A stretch of DNA of 64,000 nucleotides, from NCBI GenBank assembly GCA_031761405.1, contig JASEVX010000007.1:25508859-25572858 (forward strand). Reading direction: 5' to 3'. This document shows positions 11,045 to 21,504 of this stretch, in pieces. Below the pieces are notes generated by a model. That model saw only the letters and a list, made by a program, of their open reading frames with translations, had not been told where the DNA came from and ran no database searches. This stretch comes from Serripes groenlandicus (Eukaryota; Mollusca; Bivalvia; Cardiida; Cardiidae). Both the position numbers and the translations under genes were made by a program. Each line of letters starts with the position of its first letter. Within the stretch, counting starts at the first letter, position 1.

Positions 11045-11290
11045 GTTGTGAGTTAGAATCATGGCTCGGCCAACTTTCTTTCCGACGATTGACAAAAGTC
11101 AATGCGACATGCGTCATTTGTCTTCCACCAATGGGCTAAGTCTATGTGGAAAAGCAGCCAGTTGCTTGGGAAGATTGTTGTGTGGAGTACTGGTGTGAGA
11201 AAACCAGGAAATGCATGAGTAGGTGAACTGGCCGCCGTCATATAACTGAGAAATTGTTGAAAACGGCGTTAAACTCCAAACAATCAATCA
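11045..11290 (+). repeat. SINE, plus orientation
   Basis: AATGGGCTAAGTCTATGTGG, GGTGAACTGGCCGCCG and GAAAACGGCGTTAAACTCC, then an ATCAATCAATCAATT tail. It is the reverse complement of the copy at 56255-56475. Confidence 0.75.
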
Positions 11291-11456
11291 ATCAATTCAA
11301 TTTATAATAATATACATTCCGCAATTTCAAACTGAAGGTTTCATCTATTAACAGTTCGTTATGCCAATATATTTATATATTCCGCAAGTTAAACAGTCGT
11401 GCCAAAGTATCAATATTATACGAAAAACTACTTAATTTACTTTAATAATAACTTAC

Positions 11457-11595
11457 CATGGTACGGATCACAGCCGATCTTTGTCACCTGCTTCGCTTCA
11501 CCATTGTCTGTATATATAGTATGAACCCTAAGGTGATTGTACGTGATAAACTTCTCACGCACAATCTCCGATTCCACGCTAATTATAGAGCGTCC
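11457..11595 (-). CDS. Unknown gene A, internal exon
   Basis: 139 nt bounded by TTTTAAGTTTCAG and GTAAGTTATT. Read in phase 0 it encodes GRSIISVESEIV... to KIGCDPYHG with no stop and leaves in phase 1, matching the next exon. No family recognised. Confidence 0.6.
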
Positions 11596-11679
11596 CTGAA
11601 ACTTAAAATGAAAACGAAATCAGATATTACTTCTTATAACTATATGGTCTGGTTCATACTTTACCGTATGAATATGTGA

Positions 11680-11750
11680 ACTGTCGCCGTGATATAACTG
11701 AAATAATGTTGAAAGCGGCGTAAAACCCCAATAAAACAAACAAGTACTTT
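11680..11750 (+). repeat. SINE 3' fragment
   Basis: GTGAACTGTCGCCG, GTTGAAAGCGGCGTAAAACC and an AATAAAACAAACAA tail. Only the 3' body is present. Confidence 0.7.
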
Positions 11751-11903
11751 ACTGTCACATCTGTTAAAGCATTGTCAGATGTTGAAACTCAGTCTTAGAT
11801 ATAATAAATCCGTGCCGCATGCATCATCACATTTCGAATGACTTGATCCTTCTTATTATTCTTTAATTTTACAGTGTAATTGCTATGCATAATATGTACT
11901 TAC

Positions 11904-12070
11904 TGCATCCTCAGTGTCATTAAACACTCGTCCTAATCGATAAATGGACCTTCCCGTCACGAGGTTCAGATGACTGCCATTCCCATCCTTGACGCAACAG
12001 TTGTCGAAATGAATGACATCATGCAAGTTGGTATCAGGATTGAAGGAGGATATGGACATCTTCATCTCAG
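11904..12070 (-). CDS. Unknown gene A, internal exon
   Basis: 167 nt with acceptor TTGTATTTCAG and donor GTAAGTACAT. It must be entered with one carried base (as supplied by the upstream exon) and then reads PEMKMSISSFNPDTNLHD... to RVFNDTEDA, leaving in phase 0. The precise phase match on both sides is the main evidence for a real spliced gene. Confidence 0.65.
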
Positions 12071-12224
12071 CTGAAATACAATAGTTAATAACGATACAAA
12101 TGTGGAATGATCTTAAGTTTAAACTTATTTATTTTACATCGATTGCGAAAAAAGCTTTACTGCAACTGTGCAAAGTTTCATCAGAATCGGTGCATCCATT
12201 AAGGAGGAGTTGCGCTTACAAGAC

Positions 12225-12495
12225 ATTTATGGATAGACAGACAGACGGACGGACGGCGTGATTCCAATATACGCCCCCAAAAAATGTTTGCGGGGGTTTA
12301 AAAATGCAGGTAATTATCTTCCCTGCGTTTACCTATATACTAGTACTAAGAATAGGACATACAGACAGACAGACACACGGACGGACGGACGGCGTGATTC
12401 CAATATACGCCCCCAAACAAATGTTTGCGGGGGTATAAAAATGCAGGTAATTATCTTCCCTGCGTTTACCTATATACTAGTACTAAGAATAGGAA
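12225..12495. repeat. 142-bp tandem duplication with (GACA/GACG)n runs
   Basis: Two near-identical units, each with an ACAGACAGAC...GGACGG run, GCGTGATTCCAATATACGCC, GTTTGCGGGGG and a tail to ACTAGTACTAAGAATAGG. It lies in the intron between the exons at 11904 and 12511 and is preceded by a short body with CAGAATCGGTGCATCC. Confidence 0.85.
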
Positions 12496-12510
12496 AACAT
12501 TTGTACTTAC

Positions 12511-12592
12511 GATCTTCTTCCTTGTGTGTTAGGTCCTCCTCAACGCATTCCTCTTTTCTGTGCACAGTATATACTTGACGGAGTTTCCTGAA
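12511..12592 (-). CDS. Unknown gene A, exon hit by a retrotransposon
   Basis: Ends at a GTAAGTACAAA donor and reads FRKLRQVYTVHRKEE... to HKEED, leaving in phase 1. Its 5' edge is the (TTCA)n tail of the retrotransposon at 12593-19546. The matching acceptor, AACATTTTAG followed by TTCA, lies on the far side of that insertion at about 19547-19560. Joining the two sides gives an 82-nt exon that fits the phase of the exon at 20060-20131. This is inference from splice and phase logic. Confidence 0.5.
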
Positions 12593-12990
12593 TGAATGAA
12601 TGAATGAAAGTCTTTATTTTAGTCTTTATTTTAAGAGGGTGACCCAATTAACATTAGCTAATCTTCCTTGGGGCCCTCAGAATAAAACACATATTTATAC
12701 ATACATACAAACACATTAACAATATAATCAGTGATTTAACAAAATAATATCATATAATAATAGAAATCAAAATATATCAGTTCAATGATGGTAAAAGTTA
12801 AAGCATTTTCCCTGTAATTAAGATATAAAATAGCAATACACGACACATTCAAATATAGAACATTTAGCATTAGAGATCAAACAGAGGCAGTGGTTTTGAA
12901 ATTATTTAAACACCAATTTTTTCATTTTTTTATAGTTAAAATGATTAATCTTTTAAACTTTATTTAAAATTTGAAGTACGAGTAAGAAAA

Positions 12991-13311
12991 TTATCCCGAC
13001 TTTATCCACTTGATAAAATTAGAAGTAAAACTGTTTATTGTAGGACAGAGTCTAATATAATCTGGGATACTATTCCATACTTTAGCCCCAGAGTAAGACA
13101 TGCTTCCTTTAAATAATTCTTTATTTGGTTTCGGTATTAAAACATTTAAATGGTTTGATGATCTTAAGTTTCTGTGATTATTATTATTGTACTGAAACAT
13201 GTTTTGAATGTAAGACGGAGTGGCATTTTGAAATACCCTATACATAAATTTTGCCTTTTGAAGTAAAATTCTATGTTCAATACTAAGTACATTAATACTC
13301 AATAAAGCTTC
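12991..13311 (-). pseudogene. Retrotransposon C-terminal part of RT protein
   Basis: About 100 residues with KAKFMYRVFQNATPSYI, LRSS and GAKVWNSIPDYIR, the usual C-terminal block of CR1/Jockey-like polyproteins. It continues the frame that was interrupted at 16805 once the nested DNA transposon is taken out. Confidence 0.8.
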
Positions 13312-13436
13312 ATTTAGGCAGGGACACTATATTACAGGGATATGAAACGCGTGCGGTTTCATCAGCCTTATCAGTAATATGTTGGCCTCACTTCGTACAG
13401 GTATCGGCCATTTTGATTTACCCATTCCGACAGATA

Positions 13437-13925
13437 ACGACCTTCACTTGCGTATGATAACGGTTACTTGCGTGTAAATACGGCTGTTTTCGTTGATTTT
13501 CTAGCGCTCTTTACAGTAACCAGGGACACAAAATATAGACTCCCAGCATATTTATTTCATATATACCTGCCACGATTCTTCGAATTCTTTAAAAAGTTCC
13601 AAGCGAAGTAAAAAAAAAATGCTGTTTTAGGGGTTCATGACACTGCGTGTACCTCCCTGATATTTGAGAACGTCGAAAGAGAGATATTTACTAATGGGTT
13701 AAAAAAGCTGTCCAAATATGACCTTATAATTATCATATTAAAAGATAAATTTAGAGGTCTGCTTTGATATTCTCCGTCCTTTTGTTTTTTAAATGATTTC
13801 AATGCAAGCTGGTGATAATTAGACCTTCACTTGCGTATGATAACGATAACTTGCGTGCAAATACGGCTGTTTTCGTTGATTTGCTAGCGCTCTTTACAGT
13901 AACCAGGGACACAAAATATAGACAA
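13437..13925. repeat. Direct duplication inside the 3.48-kb transposon
   Basis: A block of about 100 bp from GACCTTCACTTGCGTATGAT to GGGACACAAAATATAGAC occurs at 13438-13540 and again at 13822-13923, with few differences. Confidence 0.85.
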
Positions 13926-14332
13926 AAGATTCAAATTTGTGTAAAATAATTTATTCTTTTATCAAGAAGTCTTAGTCAAGTGGTATTTTAATCTTTTCAA
14001 AATAAAAACAATAACTGGTTATTACAATACATTATTTTTTTATTAAAAAATCGTTTGATGGAAAAACAGATTGTTATTGAAAACATGAGATTATCTCTTG
14101 ATTGAGGTGGCCCAAAACAATAAAATATATGCAATTCTAAAGAGGTCTATAATATCACACTGACCAGATGGCAGGGTGACTTATGTTATGTAACATTATG
14201 CAATCATTTCCTGTCGTGTTCCTGTCGTGTTCCATATGTGTTGGTTACATACTAATTAATTGGTTGTATAACCCTTTCATTGTTCATACAGGGAAATGGG
14301 CTAATTGGTAATTAAACTCTTATTAATAACCC

Positions 14333-14663
14333 TTCTCGACATTCAAACATCTGCAGCAGACAAATTCGAATTCATACTTGGCCATTCATTTTGCAAATAT
14401 ATCTAAGATTGTAAATGTAATTATGATTTAATAAAAAAGGGCAAACCATTTTTTTAAAGGAAAAAAAATGCTCAAGAATCTTGACAATCATTTTTGGATG
14501 CAGCACACGACTTTTGAAAACAGTACAACAAAAGGAGAAATTGTTCATAATGGCTCCTTTTGTCACAATGTTTTTAACTTTATTCAACACTTGTTCTTTG
14601 ATATTTTGTCTATGATGTTCTAGGTCGTCTACTGCAGATTTGTTTTATGTGAGAAAGGGTTAA
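14333..14663. mobile_element. Foldback MITE nested in the 3.48-kb transposon
   Basis: Starts ATAACCCTTCTCGACATTC with CTGCAGCAGAC and ends CTACTGCAGATTTG then GAGAAAGGGTTAA. The core with AGAAATTGTTCATAATGG is damaged. It is the third level of nesting (MITE in transposon in retrotransposon). Confidence 0.7.
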
Positions 14664-14765
14664 CTTTCACTTTCATTCATATACCAATATTTTAATACAT
14701 GTTACGTATATACATTCATTCATGTACATGTACCAATGTTTTAATATTATACTGTATATCATATA

Positions 14766-14875
14766 ATTATTGATTTCCTAGCTTTCTTTGCTAAAGGAGT
14801 GCATTTGTTTTTCGTTTTCTTTGGCCTCCTGCCAATTCGTCCCCTTCTGCTGCCATGAAGTTTGCCCATTCTGAA
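14766..14875 (-). CDS. Small basic open frame, possible exon
   Basis: After TTAATTTATTTCAGA on the minus strand an ATG opens a 36-residue frame, MGKLHGSRRGRIGRRPKK... to RKSIII. RGRIGRRPKK resembles an AT-hook (R-G-R-P-like core). The acceptor-like sequence directly before the ATG suggests an exon, but no partner exon was found. It may be the last remnant of a transposon gene. Low confidence. Confidence 0.25.
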
Positions 14876-15027
14876 ATAAATTAACATTGAATAATGATTA
14901 TACACTTTGCCTTCGTTGTTAAAACAGGGATATATTTCATTGATTAAAAACCTTATATCATGAATTAATTGTTGGAAAGTTACACACAAATCTAGGTACC
15001 CATAATTTTCATTAATTGGTCGCCCTT

Positions 15028-16470
15028 TGTTAAAATTTATCCGCGTTTTTCTCAAACAATTCTAGGTGAATCTCGGCATACAACAGGTTTGTGAAAATAA
15101 TTTAAACCAACATTGATCATTCAACATTATCAATCTGACCTTTAAATGTATATATATTGGCAATATAGAACCGCAAATAATGTTTTGTATAAACCCGATT
15201 CGTTATTTTTCTAAATGTCCGCTATTTTTTTAAAATTTCATCGCATTTTTTCTCAGACAATATTAGATTCTCCATTGAATACATACAGGTTTGTAAAATA
15301 ATTTAAACCAAGATTGATCATTTAACATTTACAATCTGACCTTTGAATGTGTTTATAACAGCAATATTTAACAGTAATTGATGTTTTGCATAGCCCCTAT
15401 TTGTTATTTTGACAAAATGGCCGTCATCTTTTTTAAAATTCATCGCATTTTTTCACAAGTTTTCACAAACAATTCTAGAAAATTTCCGGCAAACATCAGC
15501 TATATTAAAATAATAGGGACACAGTTTGGCCAATGATCTTTTATAATATAACATTGAAATGTGTTTATAACGGCAATATAGAACACATGGCGGTCCCCCG
15601 CATAGCCTATATTCTTCGTTTTGACTTTATTGACCACAATTTTGTTAAATTTCATCGCATTTTTTATCATTTTTTCTCTGACAATATTAGATTCTTCATT
15701 GCATACAACAGATTTGTAAAAATAATTTAAACCAAGATTGATCATTTAACTTTTACAATCTGACCTTTCAATGTATTTACAAAGGCCACATTGAACAGTA
15801 AATGGTGTTTTGCATAGCCCCGATTCGTTATTTTGACAAAATGGTCGTCATCTTTTTTAAAATTCATCGCATTTTTTCACAAGTTTTCACAAACAATTCT
15901 AGAAAATTTCCGGCAAACATCAGCTATATTAAAATAATAGGGACACAGTTTGGCCAATGATCTTTTATAATATAACATTGAAATGTGTTTATAACGGCAA
16001 TATAGAACACATGGCGGTCCCCCGCATAGCCTATATTCTTCGTTTTGACTTTATTGACCACAATTTTGTTAAATTTCATCGCATTTTTTATCATTTTTTC
16101 TCTGACAATATTAGATTCTTCATTGCATACAACAGATTTGTAAAAATAATTTAAACCAAGATTGATCATTTAACTTTTACAATCTGACCTTTCAATGTAT
16201 TTACAAAGGCCACATTGAACAGTAAATGGTGTTTTGCATAGCCCCGATTCGTTATTTTGACAAAATGGTCGTCATCTTTTTTAAAATTCATCGCATTTTT
16301 TCACAAGTTTTCACAAACAATTCTAGAAAATTTCCGGCAAACATCAGCTATATTAAAATAATAGGGACACAGTTTGGCCAATGATCTTTTATAATATAAC
16401 ATTGAAATGTGTTTATAACGGCAATATAGAACACATAGCGGTCCCCCACATAGCCTATATTCTTCGTTTT
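15028..16470. repeat. Satellite array of ~210-bp monomers in a 424-bp higher-order unit
   Basis: Seven monomers begin with CATCGCATTTTTT-type sequence at about 15028, 15231, 15438, 15646, 15862, 16070 and 16286. From 15438 on they pair: the 424-bp dimers starting at 15438 and 15862 are almost identical, while neighbouring monomers are diverged. The array sits inside the 3.48-kb transposon and explains the identical short open frames found there. Confidence 0.9.
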
Positions 16471-16804
16471 GAATTTTTTGACCACAATTTTGTGGAAAAT
16501 ATCGACTTCAAAAACTCGTTGCAATAACTATCATTTTTTGTTTAAATACAAGCTCAAAATTAACGTAAATGTAAGAAAAAAAGATAGAAATTATGTTATG
16601 TACTTACATTTTCGGTTATTTCTTTTTAAACTTATTAATTTTAATAAAACATCCGTCTATCTACATCGATAGCCATCGCGGAAATGAATGTACGAAGTGG
16701 ATAATGACCAGAGCGGCTAATGACCGCTTTTCTTACAGCGAGGCGAAGATAACGGAGCTTATCGATTCGCTTCATATCCCTGTATATAGTGTCCCTGATT
16801 TAGG

Positions 16805-18333
16805 TTAGTGTATTGCTCACCTAGGATAATATGACATGCCCGCCGCTGTAATCGAATAAGAATTTGAATGTTTGATTTGTTTGTACTTCCCCAAATAATA
16901 TTACAGAAATCTAAATGTGGTTGTATATATGCCTTATAAAACAGAATCCTATAATGTAATGGCAGAAACAATTTTATTCTTGATAAGAGCCATACATTTG
17001 TGGAAATCTTTTTCCGAACGAAGGTAATGTGATTGTCCCATTTAAGATTTTCATTAATATGAACTCCAAGAATTTTATCCCCTGCTGTTAGCTCTAAATT
17101 AACATCTTTATAGTGTAATGATAATTTTTTATTTACCAATTGAGAGCGTTTTTGTGGCGTAGTAATTAATAGGACTTTTGTTTTAGCAGCATTTAAAACC
17201 ATACCATTATCTAAGCACCAGTTACTAACATTATTTAAAGCTCTTTGCAAATTTCTTTCAACTACTGTTTTCGATAAATTTATATCATATATAGTGGTAT
17301 CGTCTGCATACATATCTACATTAGAATCATTTTCTTGTACATACAACGGCAAGTCATTAATAAATAATAGAAATAATAGTGGTCCTAGAATGGATCCTTG
17401 TGGAACTCCACAGGTAGTAATTTGTTTATCTGAAATAACACCATTAACGCTTACCGACTGTGTTCTATTAGTGAGATAAGATTCAAACCATTTAATAGTA
17501 ATGTTACTGCATTTGTATATTTTTAACTTTTTTAATAGTATATCGTGCGAACATAAGTCAAAAGCTTTTGAAAAATCAAGCATTACAACACCGACAATTT
17601 CACCATTATTTAATGACTTCAACCAGTTATCTATCATATGCACAAGAGCAGTTTCACAGTTATGTTTTTTTCTAAATCCGCTTTGTGATTTACATAATAA
17701 CTTATAATGGTTAAGATAAGTAATAAACGAATCATGTACATGTTTCTCAATTAATTTTGAAAGTGTTGGTAGTATGGATATTGGTCTGTAATTATTTACA
17801 TCGTTTGCTAGTCCTTTTTTGAATAAAGGGTTTACTTAAGCTGATTTCCATTGATCTGGGAAAACACCCTGTGATATACTACAATTAATTATATGTGTGA
17901 TACTGCTTGATATAACATCTGCAGATAATTTTAGTAATTTCGGCCCTATCTGATCGAGGCCTGTAGCTTTTGACACATCTAAGTTAGTAAGCATTTTACG
18001 AGTTTCAGATTCTGTTATTAATGGAATGTTAAAGTTCATGAGATTCGGGACATTTGCATTTACAAAGTTTTTAACATTTATGAAATCAGAATCTGGGAAT
18101 GGTTCTTTTAAATTTGAAGCTATGTTTACAAAAAAATTATTAAACTCATTAGCAATTTCTGTCTTGTCATTTATGTCTTGATTATTTATTTTAATATTAT
18201 TTATTACATTTGATTTATTTTTATTTTTTGAAGACGCACCATGCTCTCTAAAAATCTTCCAAATTGATTTAGGGTCCGATTTACCTTCTTCGATTTTTCT
18301 TTCATAAGATGAATTTTTAGAAACATTTATCAA
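16805..18333 (-). pseudogene. Retrotransposon linker and reverse transcriptase
   Basis: The RT copies element RNA into DNA at the target. The linker (17836-18333) contains SKATGLDQIGPKLLK, the RT start. After an in-frame stop at 17836-17838 the frame continues with NNYRPISILP, MLDFSKAFD, GVPQGSILGPLLF and the catalytic box YADD at 17299-17310. Both blocks and the endonuclease share one frame, so only point stops separate them. The frame is cut at 16804 by the TIR transposon; the last residues of that open stretch belong to the invader. Confidence 0.9.
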
Positions 18334-18360
18334 CCTGTTAACTTTGTTTCGTGCATTTTT

Positions 18361-19330
18361 TTAATTGTTTATATCGCCTTTGGTTTTAAATTTATCTCTT
18401 TCTTTCATTGAATCTAAAATTTCTGGATTTAACCAGTCTGGTTGCTGCAAATTCTTTACTCTATGAATCTTAACTGGAATGTGATTTTCTATTACACTTG
18501 AAAAATTAGACACCCAGGCGTGAAGTACTTCATTTGTATCAGTGTTATTATTTCTAACACCCCAGGGTATGCTGATAAGATCTGCTATGAAAGCTTCTTC
18601 AGAAAATGTTTTAAAAGATCTGTATTTAATAAAATTGTGAGAATATTTTTTTTCTTTAAAATTTAACTTACGAGTGCAAAACACCGGGAAGTGATCGGAT
18701 AGACCTATTCTGGGGACATTTACATGATATATATTAAGATCACAATTACAGTAAATATGATCAATCAATGTTTTTGAATTAAGACATTCTCTTGTTGGTT
18801 CTTTGACTAATTGTTTTAAGCCAATTGATGAAATAAAATTTGACCACTCGACGTTTATATTTCTATTTAATAAATCGCGATTGATATCTCCTAAAATTAT
18901 AATTTGTTTTTCCTCTAATTGAACCTTTTCCATATGAGAATCAAAATTTGTTTTCCAAATAACTCTTGATTCGGGATGTCGATACATAGACCCGACAAGA
19001 AATGGTTTACATTTTACTGGCATTATTTCAAGCCAAATTATTTCAATATTTTCATCCTCTAGATCTGACCTTCTTATACAATTTATACCTTGTTTTACAT
19101 ATACTGCCAAACCACCGCCCCTATTTTCGGTACGATCGCACCGAAAAGGTATTTGATAACCGTTTATAATAAAAGCTTCAGTTTTATGATTGCAATAAAT
19201 TTTGTTTCACTAATGCCCATAATAGATATATCATTTTCTGGAGAAGTTAACATTATTTAAGTTCATCAAATTTTGAAGACATTCCTTGTAAATTTATGTG
19301 TCCAATATTAAATTTATTTTTAGGCAAACT
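18361..19330 (-). pseudogene. Retrotransposon AP-endonuclease domain
   Basis: The endonuclease nicks target DNA to start reverse transcription. Visible landmarks on the minus strand are NRGGGLAVYVKQG near 19110, LVGSMYRHPES, IILGDINRDLL and LIDHIYCN followed by GLSDHFPVF, the order seen in EEP-type retrotransposon endonucleases. The N-terminal part (FNIGHINLQG and SKFDEL near 19290) is in another frame after a frameshift at about 19200-19260. An in-frame TAA at 18361 separates it from the linker. Confidence 0.8.
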
Positions 19331-19654
19331 TAAATGTATTAAATAATTGTGTTGTTCATCTGGCAAGTTTATATTTTGGTTATCATTTATAGTATTTCTA
19401 TTTTGAAAAACATCTTGAACAATTTCGTTTTGATTGTCACTTAATACACAGTCACAGTCAATTCCATTGCATGAGGTGCATATGTTAGGTAATATGTTAA
19501 AAAAGTTTGAATCAATTAGCTGATTTTCGGCCTGGACGGATATCTCTGAACTAAAATGTTAAAAATAATACATTTTACGTTATGACTTTGAACATAAAAT
19601 TTTCCTTGCCTATTATGGTATGCAATCAGAATCAGAATTTTATTCGTTTATGCA

Positions 19655-19840
19655 CATCTGCATATTTCGGGCGATTTTTCCATTGCCTCTCACCTCTGAT
19701 CTATGTGAGAAAGTAGTCAGTGGCTTCGAAAGAATGTTGTGTAAGTACTGGTGTGGGAAAGCCAGGAAAACATGGGTAGGTGCACTGACCAAAGCTGTTG
19801 AAAGCGGCGTTAAACTCCAAACAAACATCTGCATATCATG
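19655..19840 (+). repeat. SINE, plus orientation
   Basis: TCTGATCTATGTGAGAAAG, GGTAGGTGCACTGACC and GTTGAAAGCGGCGTTAAAC with a CAAACAAAC tail. Opposite orientation to the copy at 6855. Confidence 0.7.
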
Positions 19841-20059
19841 TACTTGCTTTGTGTGCAGTTTCATCAAAGCCCATTGCAGGATTTAGAACACATCTGGACA
19901 GACGGATTGACGGACGGACTGATTCCTATATACTTCGTTTTTCGGGGGAGGCGATAATAAATTAATGTTGGATTCAGGTGCAATCATGCCATAACATGAC
20001 GTCTTTACTGAAAATCTTTATACATTGAAATGACGAAAAAATAAAAACTTGGTACCTAC

Positions 20060-20131
20060 TTGTAACATATGGTCCACGCAGTCTATTGTCACTCCTTCGT
20101 TTTCCATTAACCCATTTATAGTGCTTTCGTC
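20060..20131 (-). CDS. Unknown gene A, upstream exon
   Basis: 72 nt between TTTCTTCCTAG and GTAGGTACC. In the frame that fits the downstream exon it reads DESTINGLMENEG... to CVDHMLQ. A second frame is also open (contains RKHYKWVNGKRR) and would fit the exon at 20641, so the true frame is unresolved. Confidence 0.5.
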
Positions 20132-20183
20132 CTAGGAAGAAACGAACAGTTTCAATAAATATTACGGACGGAAATACAGACAG

Positions 20184-20600
20184 ACGGACAAATCACATGT
20201 TAAAAAATTAGAATAATTCATGGAATGGCATGTTATATCACGGCAATGTTGCTATACCTCGCTGCCACGTTGTGTGGATGATTAATATTACAAAGTCGTA
20301 AGGGAGATTTAACCCGAAATGAACTGCCACAAGGACAGACAGACGGACAAACCACATGTTAAAAAATTAGAATAATTCATGGAATGGCATGTTATATCAC
20401 GGCAGTGTTGCTATACCTCGCTGCCACGTTGTGTGGATGATTAATATTACAAAGTCGTAAGGGAGATTTAACCCGAAATGAACTGCCACAAGGACAGACA
20501 GACAGACGGACAAACCACATGTTAAAAAATTAGAATAATTCATGGAACGGCATGTTATATCACGGCAGTGTTGCTGCAGTGTTCCTATACAAATTATAAA
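20184..20600. repeat. ~160-bp tandem repeat between exons of gene A
   Basis: Units start ACGGACAAACCACATGTT at about 20184, 20343 and 20506, the third truncated. Each contains GGCATGTTATATCACGGCA and ATGATTAATATTACAAAG, which also end the GC-rich repeat units at 21283, 28180 and 37988. Confidence 0.85.
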
Positions 20601-20640
20601 CAGTTCATATCATAACATATAAGTAAAATATGGTACTTAC

Positions 20641-20713
20641 TCCGAATATCCAAACATCCCACTAATTCCTTCGTTTCCGACGCGTCCTCAAATCTCTTAT
20701 GGAGCCTATACAT
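20641..20713 (-). CDS. Unknown gene A, possible first exon
   Basis: From ATG 20713 the minus strand encodes MYRLHKRFEDASETKELVG... and ends at donor GTAAGTACC, in phase 1. A TATA-type box lies about 100 bases upstream. Phase 1 does not match the preferred frame of the exon at 20060, so an intermediate exon may be missing or this exon belongs to a different transcript. Confidence 0.45.
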
Positions 20714-20807
20714 TTTAATTTGAAATATCAAAAGATTCTAGTAACTAATATTTTCTGACTTCTTAGGACTAAATCAACAACCACGATGACCTGTGTAACC
20801 TCTGGGC

Positions 20808-20822
20808 GGCCGTATTTATACC
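20808..20822 (-). promoter_or_regulatory. TATA-type box upstream of gene A
   Basis: On the minus strand GGGTATAAATACGG reads as a TATA box about 100 bases before the ATG at 20713. A CCCGGGAATCGTA motif lies just upstream and is repeated in the other units of this family. Prediction only. Confidence 0.4.
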
Positions 20823-20824
20823 CT

Positions 20825-21406
20825 GGCGATATATCCCGGGAATCGTATGCTTTTAAGGCGCGAAAGTCCACAGCACTGTTCCTTTTAATGCTAGACTGAC
20901 CTTGACCTTGGAGTTGTCCATTTTTTAGGTCAAATCCACTTGCATTGACCTAGGTCAAATATCTTACGGGAGGGACGCATGGGACTGCCTTATAGCCGTT
21001 TCGGGCCCGTCGCACATTTCCACCTGTCATACACACAGTGCTGCCTGCAGACTCGATGCGAGCCCTTCCTTCCCCGTCAGCACGGGTAGACGGCGGGAGT
21101 AACAGCCACTCTCTTCGGGCAGGAACGCAGGGGACTGCCTTATAGCCGTTACTGGCCCGGCGCACATTTCCACCATCCATACACGCACAGTGCTGACTAC
21201 GAAGCCGATTCGAGCACTTCCTCCCCCGTCGGCAAGGGTAGACGGCGCGAGAGACACTTGCATTGACCTAACTCATTTTTAGGAATGGCATGTTATATCA
21301 CGGCAGTGTTGCTATATCCCGTTGCCATGTAGTGCTATGTGGATGATTAATATTACAAAGTCGTAAGGGATAGTTAACCCTAAATGAACCGCCACAACGA
21401 CTTTTT
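20825..21406. repeat. GC-rich promoter-like repeat unit, copy 1
   Basis: Contains CCCGGGAATCGTA, TTTTAAGGCGCG, GCACTGTTC, two copies of a GC-rich block (GACTGCCTTATAGCCGTT and GGCGCACATTTCCACC) and ends GAACCGCCACAACGACTTTTT. Related units are at 27573-28310 and 37310-38110. Open frames on the minus strand here are low-complexity by-products. Confidence 0.75.
20945..20958. promoter_or_regulatory. Palindromic AGGTCA pair (IR0)
   Basis: TTGACCTAGGTCAA is a perfect 14-base palindrome made of two AGGTCA half-sites without spacer, a known nuclear-receptor response-element format. More TGACCT half-sites lie within 70 bases (TGACCTTGACCTTGG at 20898). Binding is inferred from sequence only. Confidence 0.35.
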
Positions 21407-21504
21407 AGCTCGCCAGTACGAAGTACAGGAGAGCTTATGTGTTACCGTCGGCACCGTCGGCGGTGGCGTAGACACCTAGGTTTATTGTTTTCATTTGGGT
21501 TTTA

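Larger units (their letters stand above)
13319..16797. mobile_element. TIR DNA transposon, 3.48 kb, CAGGGACAC ends
   Basis: Left end CAGGGACACTATATTACAGG and right end CCTGTATATAGTGTCCCTG form inverted repeats of about 27 bp with one indel. They are flanked by a perfect 7-bp direct repeat ATTTAGG at 13312-13318 and 16798-16804. The host sequence on both sides is the retrotransposon RT, so the boundaries are certain. No transposase domain is recognisable; it is probably non-autonomous. The 7-bp duplication is unusual for hAT (8 bp), so I leave the superfamily open. Confidence 0.9.
12593..19546 (-). mobile_element. CR1/Jockey-type non-LTR retrotransposon, split by a DNA transposon
   Basis: On the minus strand, the order is endonuclease, linker, reverse transcriptase, C-terminal domain and an AT-rich 3' end finishing AATAAAGACT and (TTCA)5, the short-repeat tail typical of the CR1/L2/Rex1 branch. 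After removing the inserted transposon (13319-16797 plus one 7-bp duplication) it is about 3.47 kb. There is no recognisable ORF1, so it is probably 5' truncated. The reading frame has at least two in-frame stops and one frameshift; it is dead. Exact clade is not determined. Confidence 0.85.

Noticed and set aside
15500..16169. Two identical 81-codon minus-strand frames, and their plus-strand partners
   Set aside because: They are the same position in two copies of the 424-bp satellite unit; their identity reflects repeat homogenisation, not a gene family.
20950..21263. Two overlapping minus-strand frames rich in Arg, Ala, Ser
   Set aside because: They lie in a GC-rich repeat that recurs at 27.6 and 37.4 kb with the frame not kept.
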